64,000 nt of DNA from contig NZ_WAAU01000003.1 of NCBI RefSeq assembly GCF_008806755.1, positions 450,996 to 514,995 of the forward strand, given 5' to 3'. The DNA comes from Tenacibaculum aiptasiae (GTDB lineage Bacteria; Bacteroidota; Bacteroidia; Flavobacteriales; Flavobacteriaceae). The stretch's first letter is position 1, and every line of letters starts with the position of its first letter. The position numbers and the translations under genes were made by a program. A model generated the notes under the pieces. It searched no databases, was not told the DNA's origin, and saw only the letters and a list, made by a program, of their open reading frames with translations. Shown here one piece after another: positions 26,327 to 33,805 of the stretch.

Positions 26327-29068
26327 TTAAAATCTATAATTTACATTTAAGAAGTAAGTTGTACCTCTACCAAACCAGTATTTGTTTCCAAAAGAAGGAG
26401 CACCATTAGCATTATCGTCTCTTAATTCACGATAGTTAGCATTTCTTCCTTGTTCGAAACCACCAGTTTTATATTCTTCACCTAATATATTGCTTATGCT
26501 AGCAAAAACACTAATGAATTTATTATTTCCTACTTTCCATGATTTACCTCCAATAGCATTTAAAGTGAAGTAGTCATCGAATTTTTCTTGAGCTAATAAT
26601 TTTCTAGCTAAAACAGGATCGTAATCAGCAAATACTTGCCCGTCAATATCATTTGAGAAGTTATCAGTTCTTCTAATTGGAGATACATCAACGTATGCAT
26701 TGTCAAAGTAGTTAGCTGTAACACCTACGAACCAATAATCAGGGTCTCTATAATCGAATCCAAAAGAGTAAGCCGTTTGTGGACCAGCAGCAACTCTATA
26801 ATCTTTTAATAAGGCTTTTCTTTTATCAAATGAGAAACTTGGATCATCAGATTTAGCTACGATATCTGGGTTGTTATTGTATGTATATTGACCATAGTTA
26901 GCAGCACCTCTTAACTTAATAGTTGGAGTTACTTGAGCTTCAATACCGAATTCAACTCCCATATGACGTTTATCAATTCCAGTTAAAATTTCTTGAATGA
27001 AAGCAGAAGAGTTACCATTTAAACCATCAGCAAAGAAGAAAGAAATCTCAGTTGCATCTTTAATGTCAGTATAGTAACCAGTTAATTTAGAAGTAATGAA
27101 TGGAGTTCTTAAAATATAAGAAGCATCGAAAGACATTATTTTTTCACTATCTAAAGAGCTAACATCAGCTACAGTTAAGTTGTTAATTCTTGAATTAGCA
27201 AAAGAATTTCTGATTGTTGGAGCCTTTGTAAGGTATCCTCCATTAAAATCTAATAAGTGACGTCCAGAAATCTTATAAGTAGCTCCTGCTTTAGCTCCAA
27301 AGTTAAAGAAGTTTAATTTTTCAGATTTACCTAAAGAATTTGTTGGGAAATATCCATTTTGATATAAACCTTCTCTTTGGTGAGATGTGTTATGAGCAGA
27401 ACCTGCAACATAAAAATCTACTTTGTTATACTTAAATTGTAATTGAGCAAAACCACCATAAACTTGAGACTCTAAGTTATAGTTGTATTTAAAACGATCT
27501 CCTTTAGTAACAAATCTTTCTGGAGTTAAAATATTACTTTGTTGTTGGTCAAAGTTAGCTCCAAAGTTATTTACATCTTTATAAAAGTTAGCGCCTAACA
27601 TATCAATGATAGTTGCAAAGTTTTCAGATTTTAATCTACGGTATTCTAAACTAGCGTTTAAAGTAATGTTATCAGTTAACTCTGAATTAAGAATTGTATT
27701 AGCAGTAAATTGCTTATCATCATTTCTATCTTCATATAAAACAAAACGAGCATCATCTTTATCACCTTCATTACCAAAGTATAAATCATCCCAATTGATT
27801 TGCCCATCGTTTTGGAAGTTTGTTAAAGCCTTGTAAGCACCTTCGTAGTCTGGTCCATTTGGATTAGATAAATAATAACTTGGTAATTTTCTATAATATG
27901 TAGGATCTGGATTGTTTCCTCCATTGAAATCTAAACGACTATTACCTATTTCTCCAAATTGATAAGCAACACCAGTGTTTAATGTAGTAGATTCACCAAT
28001 GTTCCAATAGTGGTTTAACATAATAATAGGCTCGTTAACTCTTCTAATGCGTGAGTTACGAATTTCACCAGCTTGATATCCCCAATATGAGTTATATTTA
28101 ATACCTCTTATATCGTATACTTCTTGAGTATGAGGAGCTGCTTTACCTCTTCTATTTTCAGCTTGAATAACAGTTAAGTTTAAACTATGGTCGTTATTGA
28201 TTTGCTTTTCAAGAGAAACAAAAATAGAATGTGCATTGTATAAACTTCCGTCAACAAAACCTTCTTCAGCATATCTTTTACTACCAGAAGCAGCAATTGC
28301 CCATCCGTTTTCTAATAAACCAGATGCATACGTAGCCATTAAACGGTGTGTATAACTTCTGTTTGAAGAAGCATAAGAAACTCTACCTCCTTTTCTGTAT
28401 TCAGAAGCTCTTGTATTAATGTTAGTAGAACCTAAAACCCCACCAAATGTATAATTAGAAGGCGTTAAACCTGTACTGAATTCTTGATTACGTAAAACGT
28501 CGTTTAAACCACCCCAGTTACTCCATTGTGGACGACCGTTATACAATTTGTTCATTTCAATACCATTGATAAGAACTTTACCATTTTCAGAATCTAAACC
28601 GCGAATTCTGTAAAAAGAAGAACTCCACTCAAAAGCAGCAGTACGTAAATACACATCTCTAGATGATTGTAATAATCCAGAAATGTTGTCAGCAGCACTA
28701 GTGTCATCATTTAATTCATCATCAGTAATAGTGATGGTGCTTAAATCTTGATCTTCTGATATATCTTCATACATCATTATAGTACCTAAATCGATTGTCT
28801 TACCAGCTAATTGAACAGGGAAGTTTTGGGTTTCAAACCCGCTAAGGGATACAACTACAATTTGTCTTCCGTCTGGTAAACCATTTAATGTAAAAGAACC
28901 ATTGGCATCAGTAGTACCACTAATATTGGCTTCTCTTACACTTACAGAAACACCTTGTAGAGGTTTTTCAGAATCGCTGTTAATTACGATTCCTTTTACA
29001 ACGTTCTGCGCATTCATGGCAAATAGGCCAGAGAATACCAACAACATTGTTAGCGTAAAATTTCTCAT
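26327..29068 (-). CDS. TonB-dependent receptor, partner of the DUF5689 lipoprotein
   Basis: 913 residues with signal peptide (1-20, ending MNAQ), carboxypeptidase-regulatory-like domain (about 22-110), plug (about 125-245; GLDSENGKVLINGIEMN, then GGVLGSTNINT) and beta barrel ending in Phe (FLNVNYRF). It belongs to the long Bacteroidota receptors that work with a surface lipoprotein. The DUF5689 lipoprotein gene follows 18 nt later. Two candidate -7 elements and a 19-bp palindrome lie upstream, shared with the divergent EEP gene. The cargo is not evident; context favours nucleic-acid or phosphate-containing material. Confidence 0.9.
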   Translation of the reverse strand: MRNFTLTMLLVFSGLFAMNAQNVVKGIVINSDSEKPLQGVSVSVREANISGTTDANGSFTLNGLPDGRQIVVVSLSGFETQNFPVQLAGKTIDLGTIMMYEDISEDQDLSTITITDDELNDDTSAADNISGLLQSSRDVYLRTAAFEWSSSFYRIRGLDSENGKVLINGIEMNKLYNGRPQWSNWGGLNDVLRNQEFSTGLTPSNYTFGGVLGSTNINTRASEYRKGGRVSYASSNRSYTHRLMATYASGLLENGWAIAASGSKRYAEEGFVDGSLYNAHSIFVSLEKQINNDHSLNLTVIQAENRRGKAAPHTQEVYDIRGIKYNSYWGYQAGEIRNSRIRRVNEPIIMLNHYWNIGESTTLNTGVAYQFGEIGNSRLDFNGGNNPDPTYYRKLPSYYLSNPNGPDYEGAYKALTNFQNDGQINWDDLYFGNEGDKDDARFVLYEDRNDDKQFTANTILNSELTDNITLNASLEYRRLKSENFATIIDMLGANFYKDVNNFGANFDQQQSNILTPERFVTKGDRFKYNYNLESQVYGGFAQLQFKYNKVDFYVAGSAHNTSHQREGLYQNGYFPTNSLGKSEKLNFFNFGAKAGATYKISGRHLLDFNGGYLTKAPTIRNSFANSRINNLTVADVSSLDSEKIMSFDASYILRTPFITSKLTGYYTDIKDATEISFFFADGLNGNSSAFIQEILTGIDKRHMGVEFGIEAQVTPTIKLRGAANYGQYTYNNNPDIVAKSDDPSFSFDKRKALLKDYRVAAGPQTAYSFGFDYRDPDYWFVGVTANYFDNAYVDVSPIRRTDNFSNDIDGQVFADYDPVLARKLLAQEKFDDYFTLNAIGGKSWKVGNNKFISVFASISNILGEEYKTGGFEQGRNANYRELRDDNANGAPSFGNKYWFGRGTTYFLNVNYRF

Positions 29069-29135
29069 AAATGTTTGTTTATAAAATATTTAAATATGTT
29101 AATTCCAACTTGCCAAAAATATGACAAAAGGGATG

Positions 29136-29143
29136 CAAAATTA
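29136..29143 (-). promoter_or_regulatory. Candidate -7 element of the receptor-DUF5689 operon
   Basis: The minus strand reads TAATTTTG, a full consensus match, about 68 nt before the receptor ATG. A second match, TATTTTTG, is at 29114-29121, so which is used is unclear. The palindrome at 29162-29180 would be centred near -41 for the first or -63 for the second. Confidence 0.45.
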
Positions 29144-29161
29144 GTAAAATAATAATTAGGT

Positions 29162-29180
29162 TAATGTTAAGTTAACATTA
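29162..29180. promoter_or_regulatory. Operator-like palindrome between receptor and EEP genes
   Basis: TAATGTTAAGTTAACATTA is a perfect palindrome with 9-bp arms around one G. It lies between two divergent genes that plausibly work together. Read another way, the minus strand has TTAAC repeats 11 nt apart, as in sites for OmpR/PhoB-type response regulators. Confidence 0.5.
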
Positions 29181-29230
29181 TGAATAAGTGGTTTTATGTG
29201 TTAAAAAATTAATTGGCTTAAAATTTGTTT

Positions 29231-29238
29231 TATTTTTG
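29231..29238 (+). promoter_or_regulatory. -7 promoter element of the EEP gene
   Basis: TATTTTTG matches TAnnTTTG and is followed by CCGCG; it lies 19 nt before the chosen ATG at 29257. Confidence 0.6.
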
Positions 29239-29256
29239 CCGCGTAAATTTTATAAA

Positions 29257-30306
29257 ATGAAGAAAATAATATCCCTTTTTATTGTTGCATTAGTAGTTTC
29301 AACTTCTTTTGCTCAAAAAGCCCCTAAGAAGTTTAAGATAAGAACAGTAGGTTTTTATAACTTAGAGAATCTTTTTGATACAGTTAATGATCCTGATAAG
29401 AATGATGAGGCAAGCCCTATTATGGAAATGGAAGGAGACAGAGATGAAGTATATAAGGATAAGTTAGAGAAACTTTCCGATGTAATTATACAAATAGGTG
29501 CTGAAAAGGCAAAAACGAGCCCAACTCTTTTAGGAGTAGTGGAAGTTGAGAATAAAAAAGTGTTAGAAGATTTAGTTAATACTGAAAAACTAAAGAAGAA
29601 ACGTTATGGTATCATTCATTTTGATTCACCTGATAAGAGAGGAATCGATGTAGCTTTATTATATCAAAAGCGTTATTTTAAACCAATTCATTTTGAAGCT
29701 TTCAACCCTAAGATTTATTCAAATAACAGAAAAGTATATACAAGAGATATTCTTTTAGTGTCTGGATATTTAGATGATGAATTAGTGCATGTAATTGTAA
29801 ATCACTGGCCATCTCGTAGAGGAGGAGAAGCAAGAAGTAGACCTTTACGTGAAAAAGCCGCTTATAAGGTTACTCAAATAATTGAAAACATTAAAAAGAC
29901 AGATCCAAACCCTAAAGTGATTATTATGGGTGACTTCAATGACGACCCTATTAATTCTAGTTTTAAAACAGTTTTAAAAACGAAAGCGAAAAAGAAGAAC
30001 GTAAATGAAGGTGATATTTATAATCCTTATGAAAATATGTTCCGTCGTGGATTTAATACATTAGGATATAGAGATAACATCAATCTTTTTGATCAAGTTC
30101 TTATTTCCTCTCCATTATTAGATAAAGGAGAAAAAGATTTTTCATCATTTAAAATGTTTAAGTCAGGAATTTTCAATAAAAGATTCTTAACTCAAAAGAA
30201 AGGACGTTATAAAGGATACCCATTTAGAAGTTTCTCTTTTGGTAGATATACAGGAGGATATAGTGATCACTACCCAGTATACATGTACTTAATTAAAGAA
30301 AAATAA
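29257..30306 (+). CDS. Secreted endonuclease/exonuclease/phosphatase family protein
   Basis: 349 residues from the ATG at 29257, which starts a signal peptide (MKKIISLFIVALVVSTSFAQ); the longer frame from 29188 would cross the promoter. The EEP fold motifs are clear: GFYNLENLFDT (about 35-45), VEVENKKVLEDL, NHWPSRRGG (about 182-190), MGDFNDDP (about 227-234) and the final YSDHYPVYMYL. The catalytic Glu, Asp-Asn and His residues are in place. It should hydrolyse phosphodiester bonds (nucleic acid, lipid or small molecule) outside the cytoplasm. It is divergent from the DUF5689/receptor operon, suggesting that products are taken up by that pair. Confidence 0.88.
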   Translation: MKKIISLFIVALVVSTSFAQKAPKKFKIRTVGFYNLENLFDTVNDPDKNDEASPIMEMEGDRDEVYKDKLEKLSDVIIQIGAEKAKTSPTLLGVVEVENKKVLEDLVNTEKLKKKRYGIIHFDSPDKRGIDVALLYQKRYFKPIHFEAFNPKIYSNNRKVYTRDILLVSGYLDDELVHVIVNHWPSRRGGEARSRPLREKAAYKVTQIIENIKKTDPNPKVIIMGDFNDDPINSSFKTVLKTKAKKKNVNEGDIYNPYENMFRRGFNTLGYRDNINLFDQVLISSPLLDKGEKDFSSFKMFKSGIFNKRFLTQKKGRYKGYPFRSFSFGRYTGGYSDHYPVYMYLIKEK

Positions 30307-30344
30307 AACTAAAAGAGCTTGCAATTGCAAGCTCTTTTAGTTTT
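30305..30344. terminator. Long perfect palindromic terminator between convergent genes
   Basis: Forty bases form a perfect palindrome centred on GCAATTGC (30321-30328), with an A-run before and T-run after. It begins inside the EEP stop codon and includes the stop of the convergent small gene, so it serves both. Confidence 0.9.
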
Positions 30345-30687
30345 TACATATATCAGCTAAATAACTATTTAAACGAAGTTGAAAAAGTGTTCCTTTTAAC
30401 AAGTCGTCAATTTGACCAAGTTCAACTTGTGAAACAGCCATACTTACTTTTTCTGAAGGTGTTTGTAATAAAATAGATTTACAATTTTCGCCTTTAATGC
30501 AAGTAGAACAATTCCTTTGTAGCTTTGAATCTACTACTTTTTCTAAAAACTCTTCTATTTCATTTTCTGTTAAATGAAAACCAGTATCGTTAAATATTAT
30601 TTGTGTTAGGTTAGAGTCCATGCCTTTCCAACGAAAAGAGATTCCAATATTATTATCGTATATTTTTATAACATTTTCCATATTCAA
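30337..30687 (-). CDS. Small protein with a Cys cluster, unknown function
   Basis: 116 residues; start at 30687 or at the second ATG two codons later. No signal peptide or membrane segment. The middle carries a C-x2-C-x5-C cluster (CSTCIKGENC, about residues 60-69) and there is one more Cys near the C-terminus (ADICKN), which could bind metal or be redox active. The N-terminal half looks like a small alpha/beta domain (KIYDNNIGISFRWKG, then NDTGFHLTENEIEEFLEKV). It lies 51 nt after recJ but has its own consensus -7 element and a strong palindrome over the -33 region. No named family is recognised. Confidence 0.7.
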   Translation of the reverse strand: MNMENVIKIYDNNIGISFRWKGMDSNLTQIIFNDTGFHLTENEIEEFLEKVVDSKLQRNCSTCIKGENCKSILLQTPSEKVSMAVSQVELGQIDDLLKGTLFQLRLNSYLADICKN

Positions 30688-30701
30688 AATTATTATGGAA
30701 A

Positions 30702-30709
30702 CAAATATA
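30702..30709 (-). promoter_or_regulatory. -7 promoter element of the small Cys-cluster gene
   Basis: The minus strand reads TATATTTG, a full TAnnTTTG match, 14 nt before the ATG at 30687. Confidence 0.6.
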
Positions 30710-30710
30710 C

Positions 30711-30739
30711 ATTTTATTTAGATTTGGTCTAAATAAAAT
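30711..30739. promoter_or_regulatory. DtxR-type-like palindromic operator
   Basis: Arms ATTTTATTTAGA (30711-30722) and TCTAAATAAAAT (30728-30739) pair perfectly over 12 bp around TTTGG. It starts one base upstream of the -7 element of the small Cys-cluster gene and covers its -33 region. The core TTTAGA-N5-TCTAAA resembles sites of DtxR/MntR-type repressors, and a related sequence is found before the DtxR-type gene at 52557. There is no T-run, so it is unlikely to be the recJ terminator. Confidence 0.5.
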
Positions 30740-32424
30740 TATCTTAAATCTTTTAAAACTAATTGGAGTGAAGTATAGTTGTTCCAAGTGTTTTGATCTA
30801 ATGTGTAAACAATATCAAAATCATTTTGGATGAAATTAATTTTTTTACCAAGGTTAAAACCAATAGCATTATAAGTTTTGTTATCTGAACCGTAAATAAT
30901 ATTCAGTTTTAAATGGGTTTTGTCTGCTCCAACTTGTTTTCCGTATCCATTATCTCTAACTGACGATGTAGAAAAAACAGGTTTCATATTTAGAGGCCCA
31001 AAAGGAGCCATTTGTTGGATAATTCTATAAAATTTTGGGGTAATTTCAGATAAATCAATTTCAGCATCAATACTAACTTCAGGTGTCAATAAGTCTTTAT
31101 CTATTGTTTTAGAAACTACCTCTTCAAATTTAGTTTTGAAGTTTTCATATTGTTCAGGAAGAAGTGTTAAACCTGCTGCATATTTATGCCCTCCAAATTG
31201 TTCTATAAACTCAGAACATTGTTCTAAAGCATTATATACATCAAAACCTTTGACTGAACGTGCCGAAGCAGCTAGTTTTTCTCCGCTTTTGGTAAATACT
31301 AAAGTAGGACGATAGTAAGTTTCAATTAATCGAGAAGCTACAATACCTATTACCCCTTTATGCCAAGATTCATCAAAAACAACAGAAGTGAAATTTTCTT
31401 CTTCGTTGTTATTCTCAATTTGTATTAAAGCTTCTTGAGTAATTTTTTTGTCTAAATCTTTTCGGTCTGAATTGAATTTTTCTATTGCGCCAGCAAATTC
31501 TATCGCTGCATCAAGATTCATTTCTGTAAGTAATTCAACAGCATAATTACCGTGCTTCATTCTACCAGCAGCATTAATTCTTGGAGCAATAATAAATACA
31601 ACATCAGTAATGGTAAGTTCTTTTTTTTGCGTCTGCTGTATAATTGCTTTAATACCATTTCTTGGTTGGGAGTTAATAACTTGTAAACCGAAATAAGTTA
31701 AAGTTCTGTTTTCTCCAGTCATAGGAACAATATCGGCAGCAATAGCGGTAGCTACTAAATCTAAATAAGGAATTAGATCATTAATTGTTTCTCCTCTTCT
31801 AGAAGCCAATGCTTGTATTAGTTTAAAACCAACTCCGCAACCACATAATTCATCATAAGGATAATTGCAATCTATTTGTTTAGGGTTTAAAACAGCAACA
31901 GCTTTTGGAACTTCATTTCCAGGCTTGTGATGATCACAAATAATGAAGTCAATATTTTTAGAACTCGCGTATGCTACTTTATCTATTGCCTTGATACCAC
32001 AGTCTAAAGCTATAATAAGAGAGAAGTCATTGTCGTCAGCAAAATCAATTCCGTCATATGATACACCATATCCTTCTTTATATCTGTCTGGAATATAAGT
32101 AGAGATGTTAGGGTGAATAGTTTTTAGATAAGAAGACATTAAGGAAACAGCTGTAGTTCCATCAACATCATAATCGCCGTATACTAAAATGTTTTCACCA
32201 TTTTTAATCGCTTCTTCTATTCGTTGGACAGCTATATTCATGTCCTTCATTGAAAAAGGATCGTGTAAATCGTTTAAATTAGGACGAAAAAATAATTTAG
32301 CTTTATCAAAAGTGTCAATGTTTCTTTGAACCAAAATTTTAGCAAGAACTTTACTTATACCAAGTTCTTTAGCTAATTGATTTACGTTACTAGAGTTTGG
32401 CTCTGGTTTTGATTTCCAACGCAT
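30739..32424 (-). CDS. recJ: Single-stranded-DNA-specific exonuclease RecJ
   Basis: 561 residues, normal for the family. The DHH phosphoesterase motifs are seen: VYGDYDVDGTTAVSLM (DYDVD at 84-88), ALDCGIKAID, ICDHHKPG (about 160) and the DHHA1 domain with GIVASRLIETYYRPTLVF and AARSVKGFDVYNAL, then GGHKYAAGL. RecJ degrades 5' ended single strands in recombination and repair in the cytoplasm. Upstream is the OsmC gene with an 18-nt gap on the same strand, so the two are likely co-transcribed. Confidence 0.95.
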   Translation of the reverse strand: MRWKSKPEPNSSNVNQLAKELGISKVLAKILVQRNIDTFDKAKLFFRPNLNDLHDPFSMKDMNIAVQRIEEAIKNGENILVYGDYDVDGTTAVSLMSSYLKTIHPNISTYIPDRYKEGYGVSYDGIDFADDNDFSLIIALDCGIKAIDKVAYASSKNIDFIICDHHKPGNEVPKAVAVLNPKQIDCNYPYDELCGCGVGFKLIQALASRRGETINDLIPYLDLVATAIAADIVPMTGENRTLTYFGLQVINSQPRNGIKAIIQQTQKKELTITDVVFIIAPRINAAGRMKHGNYAVELLTEMNLDAAIEFAGAIEKFNSDRKDLDKKITQEALIQIENNNEEENFTSVVFDESWHKGVIGIVASRLIETYYRPTLVFTKSGEKLAASARSVKGFDVYNALEQCSEFIEQFGGHKYAAGLTLLPEQYENFKTKFEEVVSKTIDKDLLTPEVSIDAEIDLSEITPKFYRIIQQMAPFGPLNMKPVFSTSSVRDNGYGKQVGADKTHLKLNIIYGSDNKTYNAIGFNLGKKINFIQNDFDIVYTLDQNTWNNYTSLQLVLKDLR

Positions 32425-32442
32425 AGCAATTTTTTTAATAAT

Positions 32443-32868
32443 TTAATTATTGTGAAAGTGAGTGGTAGTTTTTACTTCAGCAAATTTTCTAAACATTTCC
32501 ATTACACCACAATACTTATCTATAGATAATTTAACAGCTTTATTTATTTTATCTTCATCTAAATTATCTCCATAAAAATGATAATCGACGGTAACTTTAT
32601 CGTAATATTTAGGGTGCTCTTCGGTTAATTCTCCAGTAACTTCCATTTTAAAATCGTTTACAGAAGTTCTCATTTTTTTTAATAAAGATACAACATCTAA
32701 ACCAGAACATCCTGCTAGCGATGATAACATCATAGCTTTTGGACCTAAACCAGAATTGTTTCCTCCATTTTCTTCTGAAGTATCAATTAAAACTTTATGT
32801 CCGCTTGGATTGTCGGTTTCAAATTGCATGTTTTCTTTCCAAACTGTTGTGACTGTGTGTGATGCCAT
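32443..32868 (-). CDS. OsmC family protein
   Basis: 141 residues from the ATG ending at 32868 (MASHTVTTVWKENMQF). A longer frame exists upstream to 33033, but it would run through a promoter and overlap the divergent gene, so it is rejected. The OsmC domain has the two reactive cysteines: LSSLAGCSGLDVVSLL (about residue 52) and SIDKYCGVMEMF (about residue 119). OsmC/Ohr-type proteins reduce organic hydroperoxides. It is divergent from an AhpD-like gene and is followed by recJ. Confidence 0.88.
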   Translation of the reverse strand: MASHTVTTVWKENMQFETDNPSGHKVLIDTSEENGGNNSGLGPKAMMLSSLAGCSGLDVVSLLKKMRTSVNDFKMEVTGELTEEHPKYYDKVTVDYHFYGDNLDEDKINKAVKLSIDKYCGVMEMFRKFAEVKTTTHFHNN

Positions 32869-32941
32869 AATTTGATTATTTTTTTGTTTCTTGCGTAAGT
32901 TGTTTTGTGTGTCTGTCGACTTAGAAAGCCGAATTATTACA

Positions 32942-32949
32942 CAAACGTA
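32942..32949 (-). promoter_or_regulatory. -7 promoter element of the OsmC gene
   Basis: The minus strand reads TACGTTTG, a full TAnnTTTG match, 73 nt before the OsmC start. Its position supports the shorter OsmC start codon. Confidence 0.6.
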
Positions 32950-32987
32950 GTGCAAAAAGTTATTAATAAAAACAAAAATAAAAATAT

Positions 32988-33578
32988 ATGCCACTAGTAA
33001 CACCGTTATCAGCAGATCATGACTTAGAAACAAAAGAATTAGCTGAGTTTTTTAATGAAACATTAGGGTTTTGTCCTAACTCAGTTTTAACAATGCAGCG
33101 TAGACCAGCCATTTCTAAAGCTTTTATCAATTTGAATAAAGCTGTTATGGCTAATGAGGGTAGAGTAACATCTGCTTTAAAAAGAATGATTGCTTGGGTT
33201 TCAAGTAATGCTACAGGTTGTAGATATTGTCAGGCTCATGCTATTAGAGCGGCTGAACGTTATGGAGCTGAACAAGAGCAATTAGATAATATTTGGGAGT
33301 ATAAAACTCACCCTGCATTTTCTGATGCTGAAAGAGCGGCGTTAGATTTTTCTTTAGCAGCATCTATGGTGCCTAACATGGTTGATGAAAAAATAAAGAC
33401 AGAACTATACAAACATTGGGATGAAGGAGAAATAGTAGAAATGTTAGGTGTAATTTCTTTATTTGGATACCTAAATCGTTGGAATGACTCTATGGGGACT
33501 TCTATTGAAGATGGAGCTGTAGAGAGTGGAGAACAATATTTAGGAAAGCATGGTTGGGAAAAAGGAAAACATATTTAA
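32988..33578 (+). CDS. AhpD-like carboxymuconolactone decarboxylase family protein
   Basis: 196 residues of the peroxidase-related subgroup. The AhpD-type redox centre is present as TGCRYCQAHAIRAAERYG (Cys pair at about residues 76 and 79, His at about 82). The N-terminus has LAEFFNETLGFCPNSVLTMQRRP and the C-terminus has LGVISLFGYLNRWNDSMG. Such proteins pass electrons to peroxiredoxins or act as alkylhydroperoxidases in the cytoplasm. It is divergent from the OsmC gene with a 119-nt gap, so the two may respond to the same oxidant. Confidence 0.87.
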   Translation: MPLVTPLSADHDLETKELAEFFNETLGFCPNSVLTMQRRPAISKAFINLNKAVMANEGRVTSALKRMIAWVSSNATGCRYCQAHAIRAAERYGAEQEQLDNIWEYKTHPAFSDAERAALDFSLAASMVPNMVDEKIKTELYKHWDEGEIVEMLGVISLFGYLNRWNDSMGTSIEDGAVESGEQYLGKHGWEKGKHI

Positions 33579-33625
33579 CTGATACTTGACTTAATTTTAA
33601 AAATTACGTACTTTAGAGCAAAACA

Positions 33626-33660
33626 AAAGTCTTCTCTCTGGAAAGAGAAGACTTTCTTTT
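33626..33660 (+). terminator. Terminator after the AhpD-like gene
   Basis: AAAGTCTTCTCT (33626-33637) pairs with AGAGAAGACTTT (33644-33655) around CTGGAA, followed by CTTTTT. Confidence 0.85.
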
Positions 33661-33805
33661 TACTTAAATAGATGTTCCCCCCTGATCACCTAGCATAAGC
33701 TTGTTAAACAAATTAATAAGTTTTTATGTTAAGCGTGGTTGTGAATAATGCAAAAGAAAAAATTTCTTTTTGCGGTTTTTAAGAAAAATCTATTGAGTAA
33801 AAAGT
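33661..33805. other. Leader region of the XRE-type regulator gene
   Basis: About 145 nt between the terminator and the regulator start. It holds a short C-rich patch around 33675-33692 (CCCCCCTGATCACCTAGC) in otherwise A+T-rich DNA, and an inverted repeat with one bulge at 33750-33773 (GCAAAAGAAA against TTTCTTTTTGC). No consensus -7 element was found; the function of these elements is unknown. Confidence 0.35.

Noticed and set aside
29188..29256. Longer start for the EEP-family gene
   Set aside because: The promoter element lies inside it, and the ATG at 29257 starts a typical signal peptide.
30711..30739. Palindrome as recJ terminator
   Set aside because: The stem is almost all A-T, has no T-run after it, and sits one base from a consensus promoter element.
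32869..33033. N-terminal extension of the OsmC protein with a hydrophobic segment
   Set aside because: It crosses a consensus promoter and overlaps the divergent AhpD-like gene; the ATG ending at 32868 starts the OsmC domain.
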